Shown here one piece after another: positions 26,265 through 33,604 of a stretch of DNA of 47,719 nt; within the stretch, counting starts at the first letter, position 1; the number at the start of each line of letters is the position of its first letter. Both the position numbers and the translations under genes were made by a program. The DNA lies in the NCBI GenBank assembly GCA_938015805.1, contig CALLXF010000080.1, forward strand, positions 1-47,719, given 5' to 3'. A model generated the notes under the pieces. That model searched no databases and had not been told where the DNA came from. It saw only the letters and a program-made list of their open reading frames with translations. The DNA comes from an uncultured Saprospiraceae bacterium (GTDB taxonomy: Bacteria; Bacteroidota; Bacteroidia; Chitinophagales; Saprospiraceae).

Positions 26265-27089
26265 GTGCGGTATTTCTTAGGGATAACTATACTCATCTTA
26301 CTCTTAGCCTGTCAATTCCAGAAAAAAGGTAAGAATGATAAACTGGTGGCAGATATTAATGGGAAAGAATTGTATTTATCCCAACTAAATATTCCTAAAC
26401 TGAGGACAAATGCAGATAGTCTTTCCTATATAAATGCAAAAGCAGAAGAATGGGTTAGGACCGAAATCTTATTGGCGGAAGCCAAAAAAGAAACACAGAC
26501 TGATCAGCAAATAGAAAACCTAGTCAGTGATTACAAAAAGAATCTCATCCTTGCCAAGTTTGAAAAAAACTACGTCAGTAAAAATTTAGACACTATAGTT
26601 TCTGCACCCCAGATAGAAACATTTATCGCCTCTCACGAATTACCAATCAGTTCTAAAGGCCCTCAGATAAAATGCACTTTTGGAAAAGTAAAGTCTGATG
26701 CTGCCAATCTGGAACAACTCGATCAATCATGGAAGGATCAAAAAATGGATGAATTACGATCATATTGTACTACATTCGCCGAAATTTATTCTTTAGAAGC
26801 AGATAAGTGGCAATCGCTGGAAGATATCAAAAAGTATATCCCCGATGGTGTTTTTAAAAAAGATAAATTCACAAAAAAAGGCTATTACCAGAAGAGCTAT
26901 AAAAATCATGAGTACTTTTTGTATGTCCATAATTATCAGGAGAAAACAAACGAGCTAAATGATGCAGATATCAATAAAATAAAAAAACTGATCCTTCATC
27001 AAAGACAAGTCCAACTGTTAAAAAAATACAAAGACGACCTTTATAGCACCACTATCAATGAAAAACAGATTAAATTCTATCTTAATTAG
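26265..27089 (+). CDS. SurA-N-like lipoprotein without a parvulin domain (GTG start)
   Basis: About 274 residues. I prefer the GTG at 26265, 1 base after the previous stop, which gives a short lipoprotein leader ending LLLAC. A TTG at 26250 would overlap the upstream gene. The mature part resembles the N-terminal substrate-binding region of SurA/PpiD proteins (VADINGKELYLSQLNIP, WVRTEILLAEAKKE), but no PpiC signature follows. In many Bacteroidota a gene of this type sits between two PPIase genes, as here. It is probably an outer-membrane-anchored accessory chaperone working with its neighbours; the role is inferred from context. surA starts 7 bases downstream. Confidence 0.75.
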   Translation: MRYFLGITILILLLACQFQKKGKNDKLVADINGKELYLSQLNIPKLRTNADSLSYINAKAEEWVRTEILLAEAKKETQTDQQIENLVSDYKKNLILAKFEKNYVSKNLDTIVSAPQIETFIASHELPISSKGPQIKCTFGKVKSDAANLEQLDQSWKDQKMDELRSYCTTFAEIYSLEADKWQSLEDIKKYIPDGVFKKDKFTKKGYYQKSYKNHEYFLYVHNYQEKTNELNDADINKIKKLILHQRQVQLLKKYKDDLYSTTINEKQIKFYLN

Positions 27090-27096
27090 AATACAT

Positions 27097-28467
27097 ATGA
27101 ATCAAAAAATATTTTACTCCTTCTTTATAGGTCTTCTTTTTGTAGGATCCAGTTATGCTCAAGATGGAAATCATGAGATTTTAGACAAAGTCGTAGCTAC
27201 CATAGGAGGGGAATTTATCTTACTCTCTGATGTAGAAGGTCAGTACGCATATATCGCTCAGAGTGGTAACCCCATAACAGAGGAGGCTAAATGCCAAATT
27301 TTAGAAGGGATTATCGGTCAAAAATTAATGGTGTATCAGTCTCGTCTAGATAGTATACAAGTAACTGCCGATGAGGTCGATGCTCAACTCGACTTTAGAT
27401 TTGATCAAGTACTACAGCAGATGAAGGGTGATGAATCTTTTTTCCAAGAATATTATGGAGCTACTGTCGAACAGATGAAAGCACGTATGAGAGATGATCA
27501 GAGAGAACAGATACTGGCAGAGAGAATGCAAAGAACACTTATACAGAAAGTAGCGATTACTCCAGAAGAAGTAAAGAAATTTTACGCCGATATTCCTAAA
27601 GACAGTCTTCCATTCTTAAATGCAGAAGTAGAAATCGGAGAGCTAGTCTTAAAACCCAAGGTAAATAGTATAGAGTATCAAAATGCATTAGATAAAATTA
27701 CAGATATAAGAGAACGACTAGTTGCAGGTGAGGATTTTGGAGAAATGGCTAAAAAATATTCTGATGATCCTGGTTCAGCTGCAAATGGTGGAGATTTAGG
27801 TTTTGCAAAAAGAGGAATATTTGCTCCTGAATTTGAAGCATCTGCTTTTAGTCTAGGAGAAAATGAAATTTCTGATCCAGTGGAAACTGAGTTTGGATTC
27901 CACGTCATCCAAAATTTAGGTCGACGAGGTAATTATGTAAATACACGTCATATACTAGTAAGACCTGTAATTACCCAAAATGATCTCGATCTTACTCAGC
28001 AGCTGGGAGACTCAGTGAGAACGTTAGTTCTTGCAGACTCGATGTCGTTTGAGCAGGCAGTAAGAAAATTTGGATTTAAGGATGCTCAGAGTTTTAGTAA
28101 CAACGGAAGGATGAAAAATCCAGCAACGGGCAATAACTTCTTTGAGACCTCTGAAATTTCTCCACCTGATGTTTACTTTGCTATAGAGCCACTGAATGTA
28201 GGAGAGATCTCCGAACCTCTAGAGCTAAAAATGCCTAACGGTGATACGGTTTTTAAGATATTCCAGCTTCAGTCTAAAACGAAGCCACATCGAGCTAATT
28301 TGAAAGAAGACTATGCCAGAATACAGCAGTTTGCCAAAGAAAGTAAAAAGAATATTTATCTAGCAGAATGGTTAGAAAAAAGATATAGTGATACTTATAT
28401 CACTGTAGATCAGATTTATGGCACTTGCCCAAATTTGAGTAAATGGGTAGCAGGGAGTAGGCCATGA
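27097..28467 (+). CDS. surA: SurA-type periplasmic chaperone/peptidylprolyl isomerase
   Basis: 456 residues from MNQKIFYSF, whose leader is cleaved near SYAQ. A start 13 codons upstream lies inside the previous gene and would displace the signal peptide. It has a SurA N domain (VVATIGGEFILLSDVEGQ onward, about 25-165) and a canonical parvulin domain (about 170-285, with YSDDPGSAANGGDLGFAKRG and EFGFHVIQNLG). A second, more divergent parvulin domain follows (TRHILVRP onward), then a helical C-terminus. SurA escorts unfolded outer-membrane proteins across the periplasm, so very large barrels such as SprA are plausible clients. It is the last gene of the operon, and a strong hairpin follows. Confidence 0.92.
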   Translation: MNQKIFYSFFIGLLFVGSSYAQDGNHEILDKVVATIGGEFILLSDVEGQYAYIAQSGNPITEEAKCQILEGIIGQKLMVYQSRLDSIQVTADEVDAQLDFRFDQVLQQMKGDESFFQEYYGATVEQMKARMRDDQREQILAERMQRTLIQKVAITPEEVKKFYADIPKDSLPFLNAEVEIGELVLKPKVNSIEYQNALDKITDIRERLVAGEDFGEMAKKYSDDPGSAANGGDLGFAKRGIFAPEFEASAFSLGENEISDPVETEFGFHVIQNLGRRGNYVNTRHILVRPVITQNDLDLTQQLGDSVRTLVLADSMSFEQAVRKFGFKDAQSFSNNGRMKNPATGNNFFETSEISPPDVYFAIEPLNVGEISEPLELKMPNGDTVFKIFQLQSKTKPHRANLKEDYARIQQFAKESKKNIYLAEWLEKRYSDTYITVDQIYGTCPNLSKWVAGSRP

Positions 28468-28496
28468 TATAAAACATAGATTAAAGACTATATAAT

Positions 28497-28529
28497 AAAA
28501 GGGAGTTATCTTATCGATAATTCCCTTTT
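28497..28529 (+). terminator. Rho-independent terminator after surA
   Basis: AAAAGGGAGTTATC pairs with GATAATTCCCTTTT with a single G-T position and a small loop, ending in TTTTC. It starts 30 bases after the surA stop codon. The flanking A/T tracts could make it work in both directions. Confidence 0.75.
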
Positions 28530-28567
28530 CTAGTTATAGAGGTAATTAACTTACTTCAGCAATCACA

Positions 28568-28591
28568 TAAGGGTGTATTTACTGAGGGTCG
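28568..28591 (+). repeat. G-rich bipartite motif, copy 1
   Basis: TAAGGGTGT, 7 bases, then GAGGGTCG. The same two blocks recur at 36445-36466 with a 5-base spacer. In this copy a TAATTTTG promoter-like box follows 9 bases later. Confidence 0.35.
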
Positions 28592-28600
28592 ATCTAATTA

Positions 28601-28608
28601 TAATTTTG
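28601..28608 (+). promoter_or_regulatory. Bacteroidota-type -7 box upstream of a possible small RNA
   Basis: TAATTTTG matches TAnnTTTG. Transcription would start near 28615, inside an interval with no credible coding frame, and the next hairpin followed by T residues is at 28748-28768. The region where a -33 TTTG would lie has TTTA at best. Confidence 0.35.
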
Positions 28609-28614
28609 TAATTT

Positions 28615-28768
28615 GGATTTTGGAAAGAAAGAAAAAAAATGGTCGACCCGGTTTCCCCCCGAAGATCGACCACCATTAAGTATTCTCCTTAATAATCTGA
28701 ACACAATCCTTAATGGGCAGATTTCTTGCCAAACATGCCAAAAACGCCCCTTGGAAAAGGGTATTTTT
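28615..28768 (+). ncRNA. Candidate small RNA between surA and the esterase gene
   Basis: The interval starts after a TAATTTTG box and ends in a terminator-like hairpin. It contains GGTCGACC (28641-28648), an imperfect inverted repeat between AATGGTCGACC (28638-28648) and ATCGACCACCATT (28665-28677), and a CCATTAAG/CTTAATGG pair (28673-28680, 28709-28716). It is more GC-rich than the surrounding intergenic DNA. I do not recognise a known RNA family. The boundaries and the existence of the RNA are inferred from promoter, structure and terminator signals only. Confidence 0.3.
28748..28768 (+). terminator. Short GNRA-loop hairpin followed by a T-tract
   Basis: CCCTT-GGAA-AAGGG forms a 5-bp stem with a stable tetraloop, followed by TATTTTT. 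It has the form of a small intrinsic terminator but follows no protein-coding gene. Confidence 0.45.
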
Positions 28769-28924
28769 CAAATGATGAAATTTTGTAATGTTGAATCAGT
28801 TAATCTTTAAACGTTTATACATATAGAAATCACTCTTTGAGTTAAGTATTATAAATCTTTAGAAATTCTATTTTAGTAAAACTAGCTTTATGCATCAGAG
28901 AACAGAAAATATTAAACTATACTT

Positions 28925-30055
28925 ATGAGAAATACCTTAGTTATACTGTTTTTTACGCTTTCTATTATACAATCAGCCTTTTTACAGGAGGTTATAGAAC
29001 AATCCCTAATACATGATGGCATAGAAAGATCATTTATCCTGTATATCCCATCAAATTATAGTAACACTGGTGATAAAATGCCCTTGGTATTTAATTTTCA
29101 TGGATTTACATCTAATGCAAATCAGCAAAGACAGTATTCTGCAATGGATGATGTGGCTGAGGCCAATGATTTTATAGTCTGTTATCCAGAAGGGGTCGGA
29201 AATGCATGGAACGTAGGTTGGAATTTTGGAAGTATGGAAGATGATATAGGATTTACAGGGGCTATGATCGATTATATTGAGCAAAATTATAGTATCGATA
29301 TGCAACGTGTGTATTCGTGCGGAATGTCTAACGGAGGATATTTTAGTTATAGACTGGCTTGTGAGCTCTCAGACAAAATCGCTGCTGTTGCATCCGTTAC
29401 AGGTAGCTTTACCGAGACCATGCTATCAAACTGTAATCCCTCGAGAAAAGTCCCGGTTATGGAAGTACATGGAACTGATGATGCTATAGTACCTTACGAT
29501 GGTATGAATGGTACAGCAATCCCGATAGAAGATGTTGTGGCATTCTGGGTAGATCATAATGTATGCAACACTACCGCTGACACCACTGCAATTGCTAATA
29601 CTAATACATTTGATGGCTGTACCAGCGAGATGATCGAGTATCTAGATTGTGAAGGAGAAAGTGAGGTCGTCTTTGTAAAAATAACAGGAGGTGGACATAC
29701 GTGGCCAGGAGCTTCGATTCCCCTACCAGGTACCTCATTAGATTATAATGGTAGCCATCTCGTCTGGGACTTTTTTAATCGCCATAGTCTACCAGCAGTT
29801 TTATCTTATAATCATATAGATATTACTACGCTATCATTATTCCCTAATCCAGCCAATCAAATTTTACATTTCTCTGGTGTCGATCATATCTCCGACGTAT
29901 CTCTCCATGATATAAACGGAAAGATAATCATAGAACATCATCGTCATGATCATAGTAATGAGATCGATATAAGTAACTTAGGTAAAGGCGTATATCTTGT
30001 CAAAATAAAAGATACTCTCGGCATAACCCATATCCAGAAATTTATCAAAACCTAA
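28925..30055 (+). CDS. T9SS-secreted alpha/beta-hydrolase, PHB-depolymerase/feruloyl-esterase-like
   Basis: 376 residues with a signal peptide (about residues 1-20). The catalytic domain (about 25-285) belongs to the LpqC/poly(3-hydroxybutyrate) depolymerase-like esterases. It shows the oxyanion region FNFHGFTSNANQ, nucleophile Ser135 in CGMSNGG, an Asp in VHGTDDAIVPY (about 185) and His258 in GGGHTWPG. The final ~75 residues are a type A T9SS sorting domain (LFPNPANQILHFSG ... GKGVYLVKI ... HIQKFIKT), so the enzyme should be exported through SprA and anchored or released at the surface. Such enzymes deacylate polyesters or plant and algal polysaccharides; the actual substrate is unknown. A secreted partner gene follows after 27 bases. 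Confidence 0.88.
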   Translation: MRNTLVILFFTLSIIQSAFLQEVIEQSLIHDGIERSFILYIPSNYSNTGDKMPLVFNFHGFTSNANQQRQYSAMDDVAEANDFIVCYPEGVGNAWNVGWNFGSMEDDIGFTGAMIDYIEQNYSIDMQRVYSCGMSNGGYFSYRLACELSDKIAAVASVTGSFTETMLSNCNPSRKVPVMEVHGTDDAIVPYDGMNGTAIPIEDVVAFWVDHNVCNTTADTTAIANTNTFDGCTSEMIEYLDCEGESEVVFVKITGGGHTWPGASIPLPGTSLDYNGSHLVWDFFNRHSLPAVLSYNHIDITTLSLFPNPANQILHFSGVDHISDVSLHDINGKIIIEHHRHDHSNEIDISNLGKGVYLVKIKDTLGITHIQKFIKT

Positions 30056-30082
30056 TATCCTATTTTCCTTAAAAAATATCCC

Positions 30083-31411
30083 ATGGGTCACTTTAGTAAA
30101 AGCATCATTCTTCTAATTATTTTTGTTTTAAGTATAGCAACCGTAAAATCTCAAAATATTATTATTGATTTTGAAGATACCAGTTCAATATCTGATTTTG
30201 TAGATTTTGATGGCGGTACTGGTACGATTATAAACAATCCTAAATCCGATGATCAGAATAACAGTGCTACAGTAGCTCAGATTATAAGAGATGGTGGTAC
30301 GATCTGGTCAGGAAGTAAAATTTACCTTCCAGAAAATATAGATTTTTCATCGTATAATTTGATCTCGATGAAAGTATATACATCAGCTCCTATCGGGACT
30401 ACAATAAAATTTAAACTAGAAGGTATCGGTAATACAGAAAGAGATGTAACCACTACCGTTAGTAACGCCTGGGAAACACTAACGTGGGATTTTACCGGTG
30501 AACCCACAAACTTTAATTCGCTAGTATTTATGTTTGACTTTGGAAATGTGGGGGACGGCTCAGAGACTTCTACCTTTCTGTTTGATGATATAGAGCAGGT
30601 TTATGGAGGTTCCCAAATCGATCTTCCTGTATTATTTGAGGATCCTAATATTAATCATACGGTTACTGATTTTGGAGGAAATGTATCACTACTAACCGCA
30701 GATCCAGAAGACCCTTCTAACCAAGTAATCATGACAACTAAAACCACCACTGCAGCAACATGGGCCGGTACTACTATCGGAACACCGGCTGGTTTTGCAA
30801 GTGATATTCCACTCAGCTTATCAGATTCTAAAATGACGGTTAGCGTATGGTCTCCCGCCGCGGATACACCGATCAGATTAAAAGTAGAAGACTCTAGTGA
30901 TCCGACACACACCTGCGAGACAGAGACACTTACCACCGTAGATGGAGGATGGGAAACGATCACCTTTGATTTCCTAAATCAGGCTCCTGGAACAGAACTT
31001 CTAAGCATTGGACTATCCATGGGATGGACTTATAATATGGCTTCTATTTTTTTTAATTTTGGTACGGATGGTGCTACCGCTGGAGAAGAAACATACTACT
31101 TTGATGATATACGATTTGGCGAGTCGGTACTAGCAACGGATTACATTGGCGAAAGCCAAATAAATATTTTTCCCAATCCTGTATGGGAAGAGATTATAAT
31201 CTCAGGAGTAAACCATATAGAGGCCATTTCTATATACAACCTTACCGGTAAAATGATTATAAATCAAAATGGTAACTATGGAAAAATGGATGAGTTTCAG
31301 GAAGGTAGTGACACTTACGTGAATGTAAAAGCATTACAAAACGGAATCTATATTCTAAAAATCACGGATCGTAAAGGACAAATATTTCTTGAGAAATTTA
31401 TGAAAATATAA
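30083..31411 (+). CDS. T9SS-secreted protein with two carbohydrate-binding-like beta-sandwich domains
   Basis: 442 residues with a signal peptide (cleavage near VKSQ, about residue 23). Two related domains follow: about 25-175 and 180-350. Each begins IDFEDT/LFEDPN and includes a GTxIKFKLEG or PIRLKVED strand, WETLTWDF/WETITFDF, and a terminal FDDI motif. This is the pattern of CBM-like domains attached to secreted Bacteroidota glycan-degrading enzymes. No catalytic domain is present. The C-terminus (about 355-442, ESQINIFPNP ... NGIYILKI ... EKFMKI) is a T9SS sorting domain. With the esterase 27 bases upstream it probably forms a secreted polysaccharide-handling pair (inference). The DNA encoding the sorting domain is bracketed by identical 15-bp hairpin repeats. 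Confidence 0.82.
   Translation: MGHFSKSIILLIIFVLSIATVKSQNIIIDFEDTSSISDFVDFDGGTGTIINNPKSDDQNNSATVAQIIRDGGTIWSGSKIYLPENIDFSSYNLISMKVYTSAPIGTTIKFKLEGIGNTERDVTTTVSNAWETLTWDFTGEPTNFNSLVFMFDFGNVGDGSETSTFLFDDIEQVYGGSQIDLPVLFEDPNINHTVTDFGGNVSLLTADPEDPSNQVIMTTKTTTAATWAGTTIGTPAGFASDIPLSLSDSKMTVSVWSPAADTPIRLKVEDSSDPTHTCETETLTTVDGGWETITFDFLNQAPGTELLSIGLSMGWTYNMASIFFNFGTDGATAGEETYYFDDIRFGESVLATDYIGESQINIFPNPVWEEIIISGVNHIEAISIYNLTGKMIINQNGNYGKMDEFQEGSDTYVNVKALQNGIYILKITDRKGQIFLEKFMKI
31145..31159 (+). repeat. Hairpin repeat ATTGGCGAAAGCCAA, copy 1 (inside coding sequence)
   Basis: TTGGC-GAAA-GCCAA is a perfect 5-bp stem with a GNRA tetraloop. It is read as Ile-Gly-Glu-Ser-Gln at the exact start of the T9SS sorting domain of the 30083 gene. 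An identical 15-mer lies just past that gene's stop codon. Confidence 0.7.
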
Positions 31412-31426
31412 ATTGGCGAAAGCCAA
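31412..31426 (+). repeat. Hairpin repeat ATTGGCGAAAGCCAA, copy 2 (directly after a stop codon)
   Basis: This is identical over 15 bases to the copy at 31145. It matches 18 of 19 bases when the flanks are included (TA-x-repeat-A), and it begins on the base after the TAA of the 30083 gene. The two copies are in direct orientation 267 bases apart. Confidence 0.7.
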
Positions 31427-31654
31427 AAATAAACCTCATTAAAAATCAAAGAAGATATTTAGGACTAAAGAATTAGGATATTCTAATTTTGAAAAAGAAT
31501 GGATCAACGACTATATCTTCTCTCAAAACCTCTTCTTCTGCCATTCTTCCCAGTTTAAGGACAAATTGTCATTAGAAAAGTCCCCTATCTCTCGATTAGC
31601 CGGCATGGTACACCCTTTGATGTATACCTTCTGTATCTGTAATCAATAATTATT

Positions 31655-33526
31655 ATGACAAAACAAACAGGAAACATAGAAGTACAATCGGAAAATATAT
31701 TCCCGATTATAAAGAAGTTTTTATACTCCGATCAGGAGATCTTTTTAAGAGAGCTCATCTCTAACGCAGTAGATGCCACTTCTAAACTAAAAACCCTATC
31801 CTCTAAGGGAGAGATAGATGGTGATCTCGGCGAACTAACAATAGACATCATCATAGATAAAGAAGCAAAAACACTTACCATTAGAGATAGAGGTATCGGT
31901 ATGACAGAGGCAGAGGTTAAGAAATACCTTAACCAAGTTGCATTCTCATCTGCCGAGAGTTTTGTAAAAAAATATAAAGATGATGCAAATATCATTGGAC
32001 ATTTTGGGTTAGGGTTTTACTCTGCTTTTATGGTCTCTGATGTGGTAGAAGTATTTACTCGTTCTTATAAAAAATCCGGAAAAGCCCAGAGGTGGGAATG
32101 TGATGGTAATCCTAAATTTATACTAGAACCTACTCAGAAAAAAGAAAGAGGAACAGATATCGTTTTACATATATCGGAAGATTCTGTAGAATATTTAGAA
32201 GAGCAAAGAATCCAAACCTTACTAGATAAGTACTGTAAGTTTTTACCTGTACCTATTCGTTTTGGGACTAAGACAGAGACTAATTATGAGGGAGAAGGAG
32301 AGGATAAAAAAGCAGTAGAAACTCAGGTAGATAATATCGTAAATAATCCTAATCCAGCCTGGAATAAAAAAGCCAATAAGCTCAAAGATGAAGATTACAA
32401 AGCATTCTACAGTGAGCTCTATCCTTACAGCACTCCTCCATTATTCTGGATCCATTTAGACATCGATTTCCCTTTTAAACTGACCGGTATTTTATACTTC
32501 CCTAAAGTGACGAATGCCGTCGAAGTACAAAAAAATAAAATACAACTATACAGTAATCAAGTCTACGTGACGGATGATGTGAGCAATATCGTTCCAGAAT
32601 TCCTTACACTGTTGCAAGGAGTTATCGATTCGCCAGATATACCTCTTAACGTATCTAGATCTTATCTGCAGTCAGATGCCAACGTAAAAAAGATTACCTC
32701 TTACATCACTAAAAAAGTAGCTGATAAACTAGCACAACTATTTAAGAAAGATAGAACTGCATATGAGGACAAGTGGAAAGATATCGGAGTTTTCGTAAAG
32801 TACGGTATGTTATCTGAAGAAAAATTCCATGATAAAGGATTAAAATTTGGGTTACTTAAAAATATAGATGGTGATCACTTTACGATCGATGAATATAAGG
32901 AAAAAGTAAAACCAGTACAGACTGATAAACATGATAAACTAGTTTTCCTTTATTCTAATCAAAAAGATCAGCACTACAGTTATATAGAATCTGCAAAGTC
33001 TAAATCATATGATGTACTAGAATTTGATAACATCATAGACAATCACTTTATGCAACACTTAGAGTCTAAGTTAGGTGATGTTACTTTTGTAAGAGTAGAT
33101 AGTGATACTGTAGATAATCTAGTTCAGAAAGACGAAACAACAGAATCCGTATTATCAGAAAAGGAACAAGAAAAAATAAAGACGCTATTTACTGATGCAA
33201 TAGGAGATCTTAAGGGAGGTACGATAGAATTAAAACCGCTCTCTCCTACTGACCATCCGATACAGATTACCAAGCCTGAGTTTATGCGTCGGATGAAAGA
33301 GATGCAGCAACTCCAAGGAATGCAAATGGGAGATATGCCCGAGTATCATAACGTGGTTGTAAATAGTAATCATCCACTGATCGCAGAAAAACTTATCAAA
33401 ATGAAAGGCGATAAGAAAAATGCATTTGCAAGCCACTTACATAAACTCGCCTTACTAAATCAGAATATGCTCAAAGGAGAAGAGCTATCTGCTTTTGTAA
33501 AAAAGAGTATCGAGTATATGAGCTAA
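31655..33526 (+). CDS. htpG: Molecular chaperone HtpG (Hsp90)
   Basis: 623 residues, normal for bacterial Hsp90. The N-terminal GHKL ATPase domain is complete: FLRELISNAVDA with Glu33/Asn37, RDRGIGMTEAE and IGHFGLGFYSAFMV. The middle domain includes LYFPKVTNAVEVQKNKIQLY, VTDDVSNIVPEFL and DIPLNVSRSYLQ, and the C-terminal dimerisation domain ends at SAFVKKSIEYM. It is an ATP-driven cytosolic chaperone remodelling client proteins. It appears to be a single-gene unit: a ~230-base gap precedes it and a bidirectional terminator follows. I found no clear TAnnTTTG or heat-shock element upstream. Confidence 0.97.
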   Translation: MTKQTGNIEVQSENIFPIIKKFLYSDQEIFLRELISNAVDATSKLKTLSSKGEIDGDLGELTIDIIIDKEAKTLTIRDRGIGMTEAEVKKYLNQVAFSSAESFVKKYKDDANIIGHFGLGFYSAFMVSDVVEVFTRSYKKSGKAQRWECDGNPKFILEPTQKKERGTDIVLHISEDSVEYLEEQRIQTLLDKYCKFLPVPIRFGTKTETNYEGEGEDKKAVETQVDNIVNNPNPAWNKKANKLKDEDYKAFYSELYPYSTPPLFWIHLDIDFPFKLTGILYFPKVTNAVEVQKNKIQLYSNQVYVTDDVSNIVPEFLTLLQGVIDSPDIPLNVSRSYLQSDANVKKITSYITKKVADKLAQLFKKDRTAYEDKWKDIGVFVKYGMLSEEKFHDKGLKFGLLKNIDGDHFTIDEYKEKVKPVQTDKHDKLVFLYSNQKDQHYSYIESAKSKSYDVLEFDNIIDNHFMQHLESKLGDVTFVRVDSDTVDNLVQKDETTESVLSEKEQEKIKTLFTDAIGDLKGGTIELKPLSPTDHPIQITKPEFMRRMKEMQQLQGMQMGDMPEYHNVVVNSNHPLIAEKLIKMKGDKKNAFASHLHKLALLNQNMLKGEELSAFVKKSIEYMS

Positions 33527-33546
33527 TAGTAAGTAATTTATTCTAT

Positions 33547-33587
33547 AAAAAAGCCGAGTCTAACTATTCACTTTGACTCGGCTTTTT
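33547..33587. terminator. Bidirectional terminator between htpG and the M23 peptidase gene
   Basis: AAAAAAGCCGAGTC pairs with GACTCGGCTTTTT around a 14-base loop. A-tracts and T-tracts on the two sides allow termination in both directions. It lies between two convergent genes. Confidence 0.85.
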
Positions 33588-33604
33588 ATTTATCATAAAT
33601 AAAT

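Larger units (their letters stand above)
28468..28924. other. 457-base intergenic region with surA terminator and a possible RNA gene
   Basis: After the surA terminator the region holds, in order: a G-rich motif also present near 36.45 kb, a TAATTTTG promoter-like box, a GC-rich segment with several short inverted repeats, and a GNRA-like hairpin followed by T residues. A 65-codon TTG-initiated frame at 28613-28810 crosses all of this and has no protein-like features, so I do not call it a gene. From 28770 to 28924 I see only AT-rich leader sequence of the esterase gene. Confidence 0.55.

Noticed and set aside
28613-28810. A 65-codon ORF starting with TTG between surA and the esterase gene
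   Set aside because: It overlaps inverted repeats and a terminator-like hairpin, has no recognisable protein pattern, and begins with a rare codon; a structured RNA is a better reading.
31427-31654. Possible gene remnant before htpG
   Set aside because: Short reading frames are present, but none resembles a known family or has a sensible start, so I treat it as a leader region.
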